Shown here piece by piece: positions 54,941 to 64,000 of a stretch of DNA of 64,000 nucleotides (the stretch's first letter is position 1; every line of letters begins with the position of its first letter). The translations under genes and the position numbers were made by a program. Source of the DNA: Palsa-883 sp963847615 (GTDB lineage Bacteria; Pseudomonadota; Alphaproteobacteria; Acetobacterales; Acetobacteraceae); assembly GCA_963847615.1 (NCBI GenBank), contig CAWKAN010000030.1:71244-135243 (forward strand), read 5' to 3'. The notes below the pieces were generated by a model. That model was not told where the DNA came from. It did no database searches and saw only the letters and a list, made by a program, of their open reading frames with translations.

Positions 54941-55127
54941 GGCTCATATGGCGTTGACTGTTGGGCGGCCCCGTAGGGCGGAAAAGCGCAGCGCCTTCCG
55001 CCGTCGGACGGTGGCGGGATATGTTGTTGGGGACGTCGGCAGATGCGAGCGGCGCGCCCGGCGGTGGCGGAAGGCGCTGCGCTTTTCCGCCCTACGGGGC
55101 CGTCCAACAGTCAACGCCATATGAGCG
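54941..55127. mobile_element. MITE copy 2 (187 bp) with 8-bp target duplication
   Basis: Terminal repeats GGCTCATATGGCGTTGACTG and its near-perfect inverse (first base differs) bound the element; AAATTCTT is duplicated at 54933-54940 and 55128-55135. It contains the same paired GTAGGGCGGAAAAGCG palindromes as copy 1, while the central 60 bases differ. It inserted 20 bases past the transposase stop. Non-coding. Confidence 0.88.
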
Positions 55128-55578
55128 AAATTCTTGCTTACTTGCTTGCCTGCGGACGCTGCGAACCCGCCCGGGGCCGACCGGTCGGTCGTGACACCCG
55201 CGGGCAGGGGGTGGGTGAATCCCGTAGCCAAGGGCAATCGGGTGCAGCAAGCGAAGGTCAGGGCGCCGCCCTGAAACCCGCCAGGGGGTTTGCCCCCCAT
55301 GGTGCCATTGGGACCCCCAGCAGAGGCGGAGCCCCATAGGCGCGAATGTAAGAAGAATTTCTTTGGGTAATCAGTGGGTTAGAATTGCTGATTGGGCATC
55401 GAGATCGCGCGCCGAGCTCGAGTCCTCATGCCTTCTACTCAAATCCTGACTTCGTTGACGGAAACTGGGGTTTCGCGAGCCGGCCGGACGCTAAAAAGTT
55501 GTGGGCTAACGCGGCAAAGCAAGCGGTTCCCCCGCCTTAAATTCGCGCCTATGAGGCGGAGCCCCGGCCTTGCTTCGT
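55128..55578. other. Gene-free spacer with a decayed hairpin repeat
   Basis: About 450 bases between the MITE and amiC. At about 55.26-55.34 kb a sequence related to the 48.86-kb hairpin is interrupted (CGCCAGGGGGTTTGCCCCCC, then GGCGGAGCCCC). No gene or RNA recognised. Confidence 0.55.
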
Positions 55579-56427
55579 TCAGCCGGCGGCCACGAGGTGG
55601 CCCGCCCCGAGGAAGTAGGCGTCGACGGCGCGTTTCATGGCGCGGGCGACCAGGGTGCGGTGATCGGCGCGCCGCAGCAGCGCCTCGTCATGCGGGTTGG
55701 ACATGAACCCCATCTCGACCAGCACGCTGGGGATATCGGCGGCTTTCAGCACCTCGAACCCGGCATGGCGGTCCGGGTTGGGCAGCATTGGCAGGTCCCG
55801 GTCGAGGCTGCCGACCAGATCGCGCGCCAGGCGGCCGGAGCCCTGCCGTGTCTCCTGGCGGACCAGGCTGGCCAGGATGCGCGCCACCTCGGGCGAGGCG
55901 CCGCGCCAGGCGGGCCCGAGGAAGCGGTCGGCGCTGTTTTCGCGCCTGGCCAGTGCGGCGGTTTGCGCGTCCGAGGCGGTGTTGGCCAGGGTGTAGACGC
56001 TGGCGCCGCGCACGGCCTGGTCGGTCAATGCGTCGGCATGCATCGAGACGAACAGCGTGGCGCCGCGCGCCTGCGCCTGCGACACGCGCTCGTCCAGCGG
56101 GACGAAGACGTCGCGCGCGCGGGTCAGCTCGACCCGGTAGCGCCCCCCGGCGGCGAGTTGGAGTTTGAGTTCCAGTGCGGCGGCGAGCGCGACCTGCTTT
56201 TCAAAGGTGCCGGAAACGCCGATCGCGCCGGGGTCCTTGCCGCCGTGCCCGGGGTCCAGCATGACCAGCGGTGGCTGGCGCGGCGGCGGCCGGACGCCGG
56301 CTTTGCCCTGTCGCGCCGTCTCCGCCATCGCCTGGTGCAGCGCGTCGGGCAGCAGGAATGTGCCAAAGACGCCCGACCCGAGCTGGGCGAGCAGCAGGCG
56401 GCGCGCGACGGGCAAGCAGCGGCTCAT
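55579..56427 (-). CDS. amiC: N-acetylmuramoyl-L-alanine amidase
   Basis: 282 residues, Amidase_3 fold. Zinc ligands: His in MLDPGHGGKDPGAIG, Glu in GTFEKQVAL, His in FVSMHADAL; catalytic Glu in SVLVEMGFMSNP. It cleaves septal peptidoglycan in the periplasm. The N-terminus (ARRLLLAQLGSGVFGTFLL) is an export signal with paired arginines. In alphaproteobacteria amiC often lies beside rne, as here, where they diverge. Confidence 0.95.
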   Translation of the reverse strand: MSRCLPVARRLLLAQLGSGVFGTFLLPDALHQAMAETARQGKAGVRPPPRQPPLVMLDPGHGGKDPGAIGVSGTFEKQVALAAALELKLQLAAGGRYRVELTRARDVFVPLDERVSQAQARGATLFVSMHADALTDQAVRGASVYTLANTASDAQTAALARRENSADRFLGPAWRGASPEVARILASLVRQETRQGSGRLARDLVGSLDRDLPMLPNPDRHAGFEVLKAADIPSVLVEMGFMSNPHDEALLRRADHRTLVARAMKRAVDAYFLGAGHLVAAG

Positions 56428-57016
56428 AGGACGTTGTTAACACATTCCCTGCGAAAACGCAGCTTGGATGTTGATCGGGGTGCATTTATGTTCGGGGGGC
56501 AGATGACGCCTTGCGATAGCGGGCGGTTTGCTCCATGGTCGGCGTGCTCCGATGACAGGCGCCCGGGAGCGGGCGGGTTCGGTTTTGCTTTCCGGTCGGA
56601 TCGGGCGGGCCGCATGATCGTGGGCTCCGACCGGACAAGCGGTCCGGCGGACGGCGGTTCGCGGAGGGCCCGCACCGGCCAGCTTCTGTCGTCGGCCGTG
56701 CCGCGCCCCGTTCTACAGTCATCGCGGGTGCGCCGGGGCTGTCCCAGCCGGGGCGGCAGGCATTCGCTTCGAACTTACCGCGACTTCGCACCGAAGGCGC
56801 GGCCAGCAAGCCAGGGATCGATGATCTTACCCGCACGCGCGCAATCGAAGAAGGCTTTGGCGCCGCCCGGCATTGGGCGGACGGCCTTCGCTGATCGGTT
56901 GGCTGTTCGCGGGTGCGGCATCGGCCTTTCCACCATCTCATTCACCCGCCTGCCCGCGCGCGCCCCCTTCGGGCCGGCGCCGCGCGCCGCGTGGGCGCAC
57001 CGGAGTTCACGCCTAG
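56428..57016. other. Divergent promoter region of amiC and rne, long rne leader
   Basis: About 590 bases. RNase E mRNAs commonly have long structured 5' leaders that the enzyme itself cleaves for autoregulation; the length here suits that, but I cannot show it from sequence. No gene is recognised. Confidence 0.5.
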
Positions 57017-60000
57017 ATGACCAAGCGCATGTTGATCGATGCCACGCACGCGGAAGAGACCCGCGTGGTGGTGCTGGACGGTAGCCGCCTCGAGGATTTC
57101 GACGTCGAGACGGCGGCCAAGCGGCAGCTCAAGGGAAATATCTATCTCGCCAAGGTGGTCCGCGTGGAGCCGTCGCTCCAGGCGGCCTTCGTCGAGTATG
57201 GCGGCAACCGCCACGGTTTCCTCGCCTTTGGCGAGATCCATCCCGACTACTACCAGATCCCGGTCGCCGACCGGCAGCGGTTGCTGGCCATGGAGGCCGA
57301 GGACGCGCGTCGCGAGGCGGAGGAGGAGGACCGGGCGGCACTGAGCGCCCACGCGGGGGCGAAAACCGCTGCGGCGATCGACGCAGACCTCGCCGCCGAT
57401 GAGACCGAAGCCGAGCCGTTCGACATGGCGGAGCAGCCCGACGAGCCGGCGATGACGGAGACCGCCGAGGCCGAGATCGTCGAGCCGAAGGCCGCGGGGG
57501 TTGTCGAGCCGAAGGCCGCGGGGGTTGTCGAGCCGAAGGCCGCGGGGGTTGTCGAGCCGCAGGCCGCGGAGGTCGCCGGGCCGGAGACCGTCGAGCCGGA
57601 GGCCGCGGAGACCATCGAGCCGGAGGCCGTGGAAACCATCGAGCCGGAGGCCGTGGAAACCATCGAGCCGGGAGCGGCGGAGACGATCGAAAGCGCGGCG
57701 GCGCTGGACGACGCGGTCGATTCTCCTTCAAGTGGACTTCTTCGGGCGCAGCCGGCGCGGATCGAGACGGATTCGGTCAGCGGCGCGTACCGACGGGGCG
57801 GACGAATCGCTGGACCACAAGGGACCGGGCGTGCCGGCCGCGGCGGCCATGCCAGCGGTCGCGGAGCCCTCGGCCGAGCCGGAATCCGGCGCGACGGCGA
57901 GCCCGTTTGCCGCGTCCGTTCCGTCGGAGAATGCGACGATCCTCGAGATGTCGATCGATGCGGCAACCGGGATCGAGGGGGCTCCGGAGGTGGACGCCGA
58001 GGTCGAGGATGCCGACATCGAGGATACCGACGTCGAGGATACCGGGCCGGACGACGACGAGACCGCAGACAGCAGGCCCCCCGAGACCGTCGGCGGCGAT
58101 GCCGACGCCGCGGAAGACGCCCGCGAACGGCGCATCCCGCCGCGCTTCCTGCGCAACTACAAGATCCAGGAGGTGATCCACCGCCGCCAGATCCTGCTGG
58201 TCCAGGTGGTCAAGGAGGAGCGCGGCACCAAGGGCGCGGCGCTGACCACCTACATCTCGCTCGCCGGGCGGTTTTGCGTGCTGATGCCGAACTCGCCGCG
58301 CGGCGGCGGCATCTCGCGCAAGATCACCTCGGCCACCGACCGGCGCCGGCTGAAGGAGGTGACGGCGGAGCTCGACATCCCGGACGGCATGGGCCTGATC
58401 GTGCGCACCGCCGGGGCCAACCGGCCGAAGCCGGAGATCAAGCGCGACTGCGAATACCTGATGCGGCTGTGGGACGACATCCGCGAGCACACCATGAAGT
58501 CGGTCGCGCCGGCGCTGATCTACGAGGAAGCCAGCCTGATCAAGCGGACGATCCGCGACGTCTACGCGCGCGACATCGACGAGATCATGGTCAACGGCGA
58601 GGAGGGCTGGAAGGCGGCGCGCGACTTCATGCGCATGCTGATGCCGAGCCACGTCAAGAAGGTGCAGCTCTGGCGCGAGGCGCAGCCGCTGTTCGCCCGC
58701 AACCAGGTCGAGGCGCAGCTCGATGCGATGCTGTCGCCGACCGTGCAGTTGCGCTCCGGCGGCTATCTGGTGATCAACCAGACCGAGGCGCTGGTGGCGA
58801 TCGACGTCAACTCCGGCCGCTCGACCCGCGAGCGCGGCATCGAGGAAACCGCGCTGCGCACCAACACCGAGGCGGCGGAGGAGGCGGCGCGCCAGCTCCG
58901 GCTGCGCGACCTGGCCGGGCTGATCGTCATCGACTTCATCGACATGGAGAGCCGCAAGAACAACGCCATCGTCGAACGCCGGCTGACCGAGTCGCTGAAG
59001 GTCAACCGCGCGCGCATCCAGGTCGGCCATATCAGCCATTTCGGCCTGCTGGAAATGAGCCGCCAGCGGCTGCGCCCGTCGCTGGCGGAGAGCAGTTTCG
59101 TGACCTGCCCGCACTGCGGCGGCACCGGCCACGTGCGCGGCACCGAGAGTGCCGCGATCCACGTGCTGCGCGACATCGAGGACGAAGGCGCCAAGCGCCG
59201 GGCCGCCGAGATCGTGGTGCGGGTCGCCACGCCGATCGCGATGTACATCTTCAACCACAAGCGGGCGCGCGTGGCGGAGATCGAGGCACGCTATGCGATG
59301 CAGGTGACCTTCGCCGGCGACAATTCGCTGATCCCGCCGCAGGTCCGCATCGAGCGGGTGCGGGCACAGGCGGCGATCGAGGCGCCGGCCGCGATAACGC
59401 CCGACGCCCGCGCCGAAGCGGAACCGGTGGCGGCGCGCGGCGCCAGGGTCGAGGACGAGCCTGAGGACGTGGACGTCAACGGCGAGCAAGCCGAGGCCGA
59501 GAGTGCGCAAGCGGAGGCCGACCCGGGCGCCGTGCCGGGCGAGACCAGCGAGGAGGCCGATCGCCGCCGTCGCCGTCGTCGCCGCCGCCGGCGGGGCGGC
59601 CGGCGCGAGGACGGTGCGCCGACGCCCGGCGAGGCGATCGCCGAAGGGGCGATCGCCGCGGAGCCTGGCCTGGCCATCCCACCGACCGGCGCACCGCCCG
59701 GCGAGGCGGGCGGCGAGGCGGACGGCCTCGTCCCGGCGGACCTGGCGGAGCATATCGAGGGCGTGCCCGAGCATGCGGATGCCGCCCCGGAGGGCGCCGG
59801 CGACGACGAGGCGCGTGGCCGCCGGCGCGGCCGGCGCGGCGGACGACGGCGGCGGCGGGATGGCGCGGACGGCGCCTTGGAACCGGTTGCCGAGCCGGAT
59901 GCCGAGCAGCCGAGCCTGCCGGCCTACACCGGGCCGACGCCGGCCAACCCGTTCGGCGGACAGGCATTCGACATATTCGACGTTCTGGAGCAGGCCGAAC

Positions 60001-60449
60001 GGGCGGTCGAACAGCCGATCGCCTCGGCACCGCAAGCGGCGTGGACAGCGGCGCCAGCCGCGGCGCCCAGTTCAGTTCCGGCCTCGGCGCCAGCACCAGC
60101 CGCGGACCTGGCATTGGAATCGGCAGCGGAGCTGGCAGCGGAGCCATCTCCACAACCGGCGCCCGAGCCTGAGCCTGAGCCTGGGGCTGAGCCTGGGCCC
60201 GAGCCAGAGCCTGGGCCTGGGCCAGTTTCGGGGCCCGCGCCGCAACCCGCTCCGGCCCTTGTCGTGGAAACCGGTGCGACCGAGGCGGTGCCGCTGATCG
60301 ACGCGGCGCCAGAGCCGGCGGCCGGCGCGCCGTCACCACCGGTGCCGGCGAACGACGCGAAACCGGAGACGCCGCTTCCCCCGATCCTCGTTGGCGGCGA
60401 GGAGGATGCCCCGGAAACCGAGAAGAAGCGTGGCTGGTGGCGTCGGTGA
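57017..60449 (+). pseudogene. rne: Ribonuclease E, frame broken within the S1 insertion
   Basis: About 1,143 residues if repaired. N-terminus MTKRMLIDATHAEETRVVVL and the first part of S1 (NIYLAKVVRVEPSLQAAFVE), then a long acidic insertion with repeats (VEPKAAGVVEPKAAG; TIEPEAVETIEPEAV), then S1 resumes (PPRFLRNYKIQEVIHRRQIL). Catalytic DVNSGRST and FIDM, the zinc-link CPHCGGTGHV and an Arg-rich, then Pro/Glu-rich tail ending KKRGWWRR follow. The two halves are in different frames; one extra base somewhere at about 57720-57800, inside the insertion, is enough. RNase E is normally needed for growth, so a consensus error is the likely cause. Degradosome core, RNA decay and rRNA processing. Confidence 0.93.
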
Positions 60450-60694
60450 CGCCGGGTTGGGCGTGCGCCAGGGAACGAACCTGACGTCAAGACGGCCCTG
60501 AAGCGACCCGGGCGGAACGAGGCCCAACCGCCGATCCGGCGTCCACGCGGCGGCTTCGGGGACGGTTTCTCCCGCCGCGAGCGGGGCCTGGCAGCCGCGC
60601 CGGCCGCACACCCAAGGCCGCGCCGGGCCCTGGAGCCGCGCGCGGCGCGCCGCGCGGCGGGACCACGAACGGATCGCTACGGGAGGGCACCCCG

Positions 60695-61714
60695 ATGGAC
60701 TACCGGCAACTCGGCCGCTCCGGCCTGAAAGTCTCCCCGCTCTGCCTGGGCACCATGATGTTCGGCGGCGCCACCGACCCCGCCACCGCCGGCCGCATCG
60801 TCGCCCACGCCCGCGAGCAGGGGGTGAACTTTATCGACACCGCCGACGGCTACAACCGCGGCCTGTCGGAAGAAGTCGTCGGTAGCTGCATCCGCAACAA
60901 CCGCGCCTGGTGGGTGCTGGCCAGCAAATGCGCCAACCCCACCGGCGAGGGCCCGAACGCGCGCGGCCTGTCGCGCCGCCACATGCTGCACGCGGTCGAC
61001 GCCAGCCTGAAGCGCCTGGCCACCGAGGTGATCGACCTGCTCTACCTGCACAAGGAAGACCACGCGACGCCGCTGGCCGAAACGGTCCACGCGCTGGCCG
61101 ACCTGATCCGCGCCGGCAAGATCCGCTACTTCGGCGTCTCCAACTATCGCGCCTGGCGCGTCGCCGAGATCTGCCATTTGTGCGACCAGGCCGGCATCGA
61201 CCGCCCGGCGGCCAGCCAGCCGCTCTACAACGCGCTGAACCGCCAGGTGGAAATCGAGCACCTGCCGGCGTGCGGCTTCTTCGGCCTCGGCGTGGTGCCC
61301 TACTCGCCGTTGGCCCGCGGCCTGCTGACCGGCAAGTACCGTCCCGACGCCGCGCCGCCGCCGGACACCCGCGCCGGCCGCCAGGACCGGCGCATGCTGG
61401 AATCCGAATGGCGCCCCGAAAGCCTCGCCATCGCCCAGGAGATCGCCGCGCACGCCCGCTCGCGCGGCCTCACCCCCGGCCAGTTCGCCTTCGCCTGGGT
61501 GCTCAACAACCGCCTGGTCACCGCCGCGATCGGCGGCCCGCGCACCGAGGACCAGTGGGAGGACTACGCCGGCGCCCTGACCTACCGCTTCACGCCCGCG
61601 GACGAGGCGCTGGTCGATCGGCTGGTCACCACCGGCCACGCCTCGAGCCCGCGCTACAACGACCCCGCCTACCCGATCGAGGGCCGCGCGCCGCGCACCG
61701 CGCCCGCCGGCTGA
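60695..61714 (+). CDS. Aldo/keto reductase
   Basis: 339 residues, (beta/alpha)8 barrel. Starts MDYRQLGRSGLKVSPLCLGT; catalytic Asp and Tyr in FIDTADGYNRG, Lys in ASKCANP, His in LLYLHKEDH. The NADP-binding tail IGGPRTEDQWEDY is typical. Closest in style to YajO/YghZ-like reductases of unknown natural aldehyde. GGGAGGGCACCCC precedes the ATG. Monocistronic. Confidence 0.94.
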   Translation: MDYRQLGRSGLKVSPLCLGTMMFGGATDPATAGRIVAHAREQGVNFIDTADGYNRGLSEEVVGSCIRNNRAWWVLASKCANPTGEGPNARGLSRRHMLHAVDASLKRLATEVIDLLYLHKEDHATPLAETVHALADLIRAGKIRYFGVSNYRAWRVAEICHLCDQAGIDRPAASQPLYNALNRQVEIEHLPACGFFGLGVVPYSPLARGLLTGKYRPDAAPPPDTRAGRQDRRMLESEWRPESLAIAQEIAAHARSRGLTPGQFAFAWVLNNRLVTAAIGGPRTEDQWEDYAGALTYRFTPADEALVDRLVTTGHASSPRYNDPAYPIEGRAPRTAPAG

Positions 61715-61823
61715 AGCCAGCCCCAGCCCCCGCCGTGGAATCCGTTGCAGGGCAAGCCGTGGACCCCATCCCGAACCCCACTGGGCGCCCGGCCCGCCCG
61801 CACAGTCGTCAGCGCCGGTCCGC

Positions 61824-63431
61824 TCAGGGCGCCGTCACCGCCGGGGCTTCCGCCTGCAATGCGAAGGCCGCGGCGATCAGCGCCTTGGTGTAGGCCTGCT
61901 GCGGCGCGGCAAACACCGCATCGGCCTCGCCCGCCTCCACCACCCTGCCGTGCCGCAGCACCACCACGCGGTGGGCCAGCGCGCGCACCACCTTCAGGTC
62001 GTGGCTGATGAACAGATAGGCCAGCCCGTGGCGGAGCTGCAGCGCGCGCAGCAGATCGACGATCTGCGCCTGCACCGACATGTCCAGCGCGCTGGTCGGC
62101 TCGTCCAGCACCACCAGCCGCGGCTTCAGCACCAGCGCGCGCGCGATCGCCACCCGTTGGCGCTGCCCGCCGGAGAATTCGTGCGGGTAGCGCTCCGCCG
62201 CCGCCGCCGGCAGCCCAACCTCCTCCAGCGCCGTCGCCACCCGCCCGGCGCGCTCGGCCCGCGTCAGCCCGGGCTCGTGCACGGCCAGCCCCTCGGCGAC
62301 GATGGCGCTCACCGGCAGGCGCGGCGACAGGCTGCCATAGGGGTCCTGGAAGACGATCTGCATGCGCGCGCGCAGCCGGCGCAGGCTGCGCCGATCGAGC
62401 GCCATCAGGTCCTGCCCGGCGAAGCCGATCGCCCCGGTCGCGTGTTCCAGCCGCAGCGCCGCGAAGGCCAGGGTGGTCTTGCCCGAGCCCGACTCGCCCA
62501 CCAGCCCCAGCGTCTCGCCGACGCGGACCGCCAGGCTGACCCCATCGACCGCGCGCACCGCGCCCACCGCCCGGCGCAGCACGCCGCGGCGGATCGCGAA
62601 GTGCACGCGCATGTCGTCCACCGTCAGCAGCGGCGCCGCATCGTTGCGCAGCGGCACCGGCCCGCCCTTCGGCACCGCGGCCAGCAGCATGCGGGTATAG
62701 GCATGGCGCGGCGCGGCGAACACCGCGGCGGCGCGCCCGGCCTCGACGATGCGCCCGTCCTGCATCACGCAGACCCGGTCGGCGTAGCGCCGCACGATCG
62801 CCAGGTCGTGGGTGATCAGCAGCAGCGCGAGCTGGCGCTCGGTCTTCAGCCGCGCCAGCAGCTCCAGGATCTGCGCCTGGATGGTGACGTCCAGCGCCGT
62901 GGTCGGCTCGTCGGCGATCAGCAGCGCGGGGTCGTTGGCCAGCGCCATGGCGATCATCACCCGCTGGCGCTGCCCGCCGGACAACTGGTGCGGAAACGCA
63001 TCGAGGCGGTCGGCGGCATCGGCGAAGCCCGCCTGGGCCAGCACCTCGCTCACCCGCGCGCGCAACGCGGCCCGGGGCAGCTTGCGGTGCAGCCGGATCG
63101 CCTCGGCCACCTGGCGGCCGATGCGGTGCAGCGGGTTCAGGCTGGTGGTCGGCTCCTGGAACACCATGCCGGCCAGCGCGCCGCGGGCGTGGCGCAGCGT
63201 CGCGGCGTCGGCGCCGATCATCGCATGCCCGTCCAGCGCGATGCGCCCGGTCGGGTTGCTGCCGCCCGGGGGCAGCAGTTGCAGCAGCGACAGGGCGGTG
63301 AGCGACTTGCCCGACCCGCTCTCGCCCACCAGCGCCAACGTCTCGCCGCGATCGAGGGTGAACGAGACGTCGTCCACCACGCGCCGTTCGCCGAACGCGA
63401 CGGACAGGCGATCGACCGCGACCAGGCTCAT
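61824..63431 (-). CDS. yejF: ABC transporter ATP-binding protein with two fused domains (YejF-like)
   Basis: 535 residues: two complete oligopeptide-type ATPase domains in tandem. First: GESGSGKS, QLSGGQRQRVMIAMAL, LLIADEPTTALD; second: GESGSGKT, EFSGGQRQRVAIARAL, LVVLDEPTSALD, HDLKVVRALA. The fused layout is that of YejF, which powers import of peptides/microcin C with YejA, B and E. Those genes are not within the window; they could lie elsewhere or beyond the IS256 element upstream. Start MSLVAVDRLSVAF at 63431. Confidence 0.94.
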   Translation of the reverse strand: MSLVAVDRLSVAFGERRVVDDVSFTLDRGETLALVGESGSGKSLTALSLLQLLPPGGSNPTGRIALDGHAMIGADAATLRHARGALAGMVFQEPTTSLNPLHRIGRQVAEAIRLHRKLPRAALRARVSEVLAQAGFADAADRLDAFPHQLSGGQRQRVMIAMALANDPALLIADEPTTALDVTIQAQILELLARLKTERQLALLLITHDLAIVRRYADRVCVMQDGRIVEAGRAAAVFAAPRHAYTRMLLAAVPKGGPVPLRNDAAPLLTVDDMRVHFAIRRGVLRRAVGAVRAVDGVSLAVRVGETLGLVGESGSGKTTLAFAALRLEHATGAIGFAGQDLMALDRRSLRRLRARMQIVFQDPYGSLSPRLPVSAIVAEGLAVHEPGLTRAERAGRVATALEEVGLPAAAAERYPHEFSGGQRQRVAIARALVLKPRLVVLDEPTSALDMSVQAQIVDLLRALQLRHGLAYLFISHDLKVVRALAHRVVVLRHGRVVEAGEADAVFAAPQQAYTKALIAAAFALQAEAPAVTAP

Positions 63432-63618
63432 CGCCGCGACCGCCGCGAGGCCGCGCCGCGGCGGCTGCCCGCCAACCGGTGCGACCGGGCCGGGCTCTTC
63501 AGCAACATCGATGTCACCCGCGCACGATGCGTCAGGGCCGGTCGCACGTCCATCTGAGGCCCCCGGCAGTTCCGGTTTTGGCTGAGATCCCGTCGCGGAA
63601 GTGGTTCAAATTCGGAGT

Positions 63619-63683
63619 GGTGTCATCTCCGGCTTGTACAACGAGCCGGAACTCGGCGCCGAGACGCCGCTGGAGATGACACC
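63619..63683 (+). promoter_or_regulatory. Hairpin just ahead of the IS256-type transposase start
   Basis: GGTGTCATCTCC at 63619-63630 is the exact inverse of GGAGATGACACC at 63672-63683; the ATG at 63684 follows directly. In RNA made by read-through from outside the stem would hide the GGAG ribosome-binding site, while a transcript starting inside the loop would not. This is a known way for IS elements to avoid activation by host promoters. Confidence 0.55.
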
Positions 63684-64000
63684 ATGGAGCAGCATAGCCG
63701 AGAGACATCGGCCGCATCGGCGGAATTCCTGGGCGCGGGATGGTTTGATCCGATCGAGGTGGCGATCCGGGATCGGGCGCGGGGATTTATCGAGGATCTG
63801 GTGGACGCGGAGCTGGCCGACGCCCTGGGGCGTTCGCGCTACCAGCGTCCGGAGGACTGCGGACCGGCGAGACGGGACGGCAGGGTACCGCCATGGGCGC
63901 CGGGACCACCAGTTGCTCGGTTCATTCGGTGCGGTGACGATCCGCGTGCCGCGGGCACGGCTGACCAGAGCCGACGGGACGCGCCGGGAATGGCGCAGCG
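63684..64000 (+). pseudogene. IS256-family transposase, 5' part, frameshifted and cut by the window
   Basis: Starts MEQHSRETSAASAEFLGAGW; continues FDPIEVAIRDRARGFIEDLV and ELADALGRSRYQRPE, then the frame changes. With one G removed at 63854-63855 it reads TADRRDGTAGYRHGRRDHQL and LLGSFGAVTIRVPRARL, the classic mutator-type transposase N-terminus. DDE residues lie beyond the window. The IS left end is near 63.59 kb (GAGATCCCGTCGCGGAAG), not confirmed. Confidence 0.8.

Noticed and set aside
53802..55127. Transposase and MITE copy 2 as one IS element
   Set aside because: The MITE has its own complete ends and target duplication, and the transposase shows no matching terminal repeat on its left.

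Overview
The window looks like a chromosomal stretch of a high-GC alphaproteobacterium, most likely Acetobacteraceae (Rhodospirillales). Pointers are the RNase E with a long acidic insertion inside its S1 domain, the kinase-only HprK next to RapZ, a mannose-type EIIA and HPr (nitrogen-type PTS signalling), type-2 CtaA and UbiA of a respiring alphaproteobacterium, PPK2, and the spacer repeats. I could not run a database search, so the family-level placement is inference.

Layout. 1-1192: edge of a group II intron with a frameshifted reverse transcriptase. 1.3-8.3 kb: ETF-type lysine methyltransferase, ubiA, rsmE, broken gshA, a broken SARP/TPR regulator and a PPOX-fold flavoprotein. 8.4-11 kb: a DUF6065 gene preceded by a 51-bp minisatellite (31 full units plus a partial one) that forms almost all of a small open reading frame. 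11.3-19.8 kb: tldD, ctaA, ppk2, a YeiH-type transporter, ltaE, nadK and a nitrilase-fold amidase. 19.8-21 kb: a palindromic spacer repeat carrying an inserted MITE, then a HEPN-MNT pair whose HEPN toxin is internally deleted. 21-23.4 kb: HPr, EIIA, RapZ, HprK. 23.5-27 kb: PLP dehydratase, enoyl-CoA hydratase and an ABC-2 exporter.

A tRNA-Ala(CGC) at 27.84-27.91 kb marks the start of an accessory block (about 28-36.5 kb): a type III restriction-modification pair with three frameshifts, a RelE/ParE-RHH toxin-antitoxin pair with a palindromic operator, an orphan HicB-like gene, and a 132/155-bp tandem array running into a broken HGGxSTG-domain gene. Core genes resume at 36.5 kb: amidase with an AtzG-like partner, alcohol dehydrogenase, phosphodiesterase, a UvrD/PcrA helicase split by an intein, metF, mlaA-mlaC, a GNAT acetyltransferase, rho, emrAB, an MsbA-like exporter, a transposase and second MITE, amiC, rne, an aldo/keto reductase, a YejF-type ABC ATPase and the start of an IS256-type element.

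The most striking global feature is the number of reading-frame breaks: at least fourteen in 64 kb, several in genes that should be indispensable (rne) or strongly conserved (gshA, mlaA). Most are repaired by removing one base from a short run of identical bases. Either the consensus carries single-base indel errors or the strain is decaying fast; the first is more likely.
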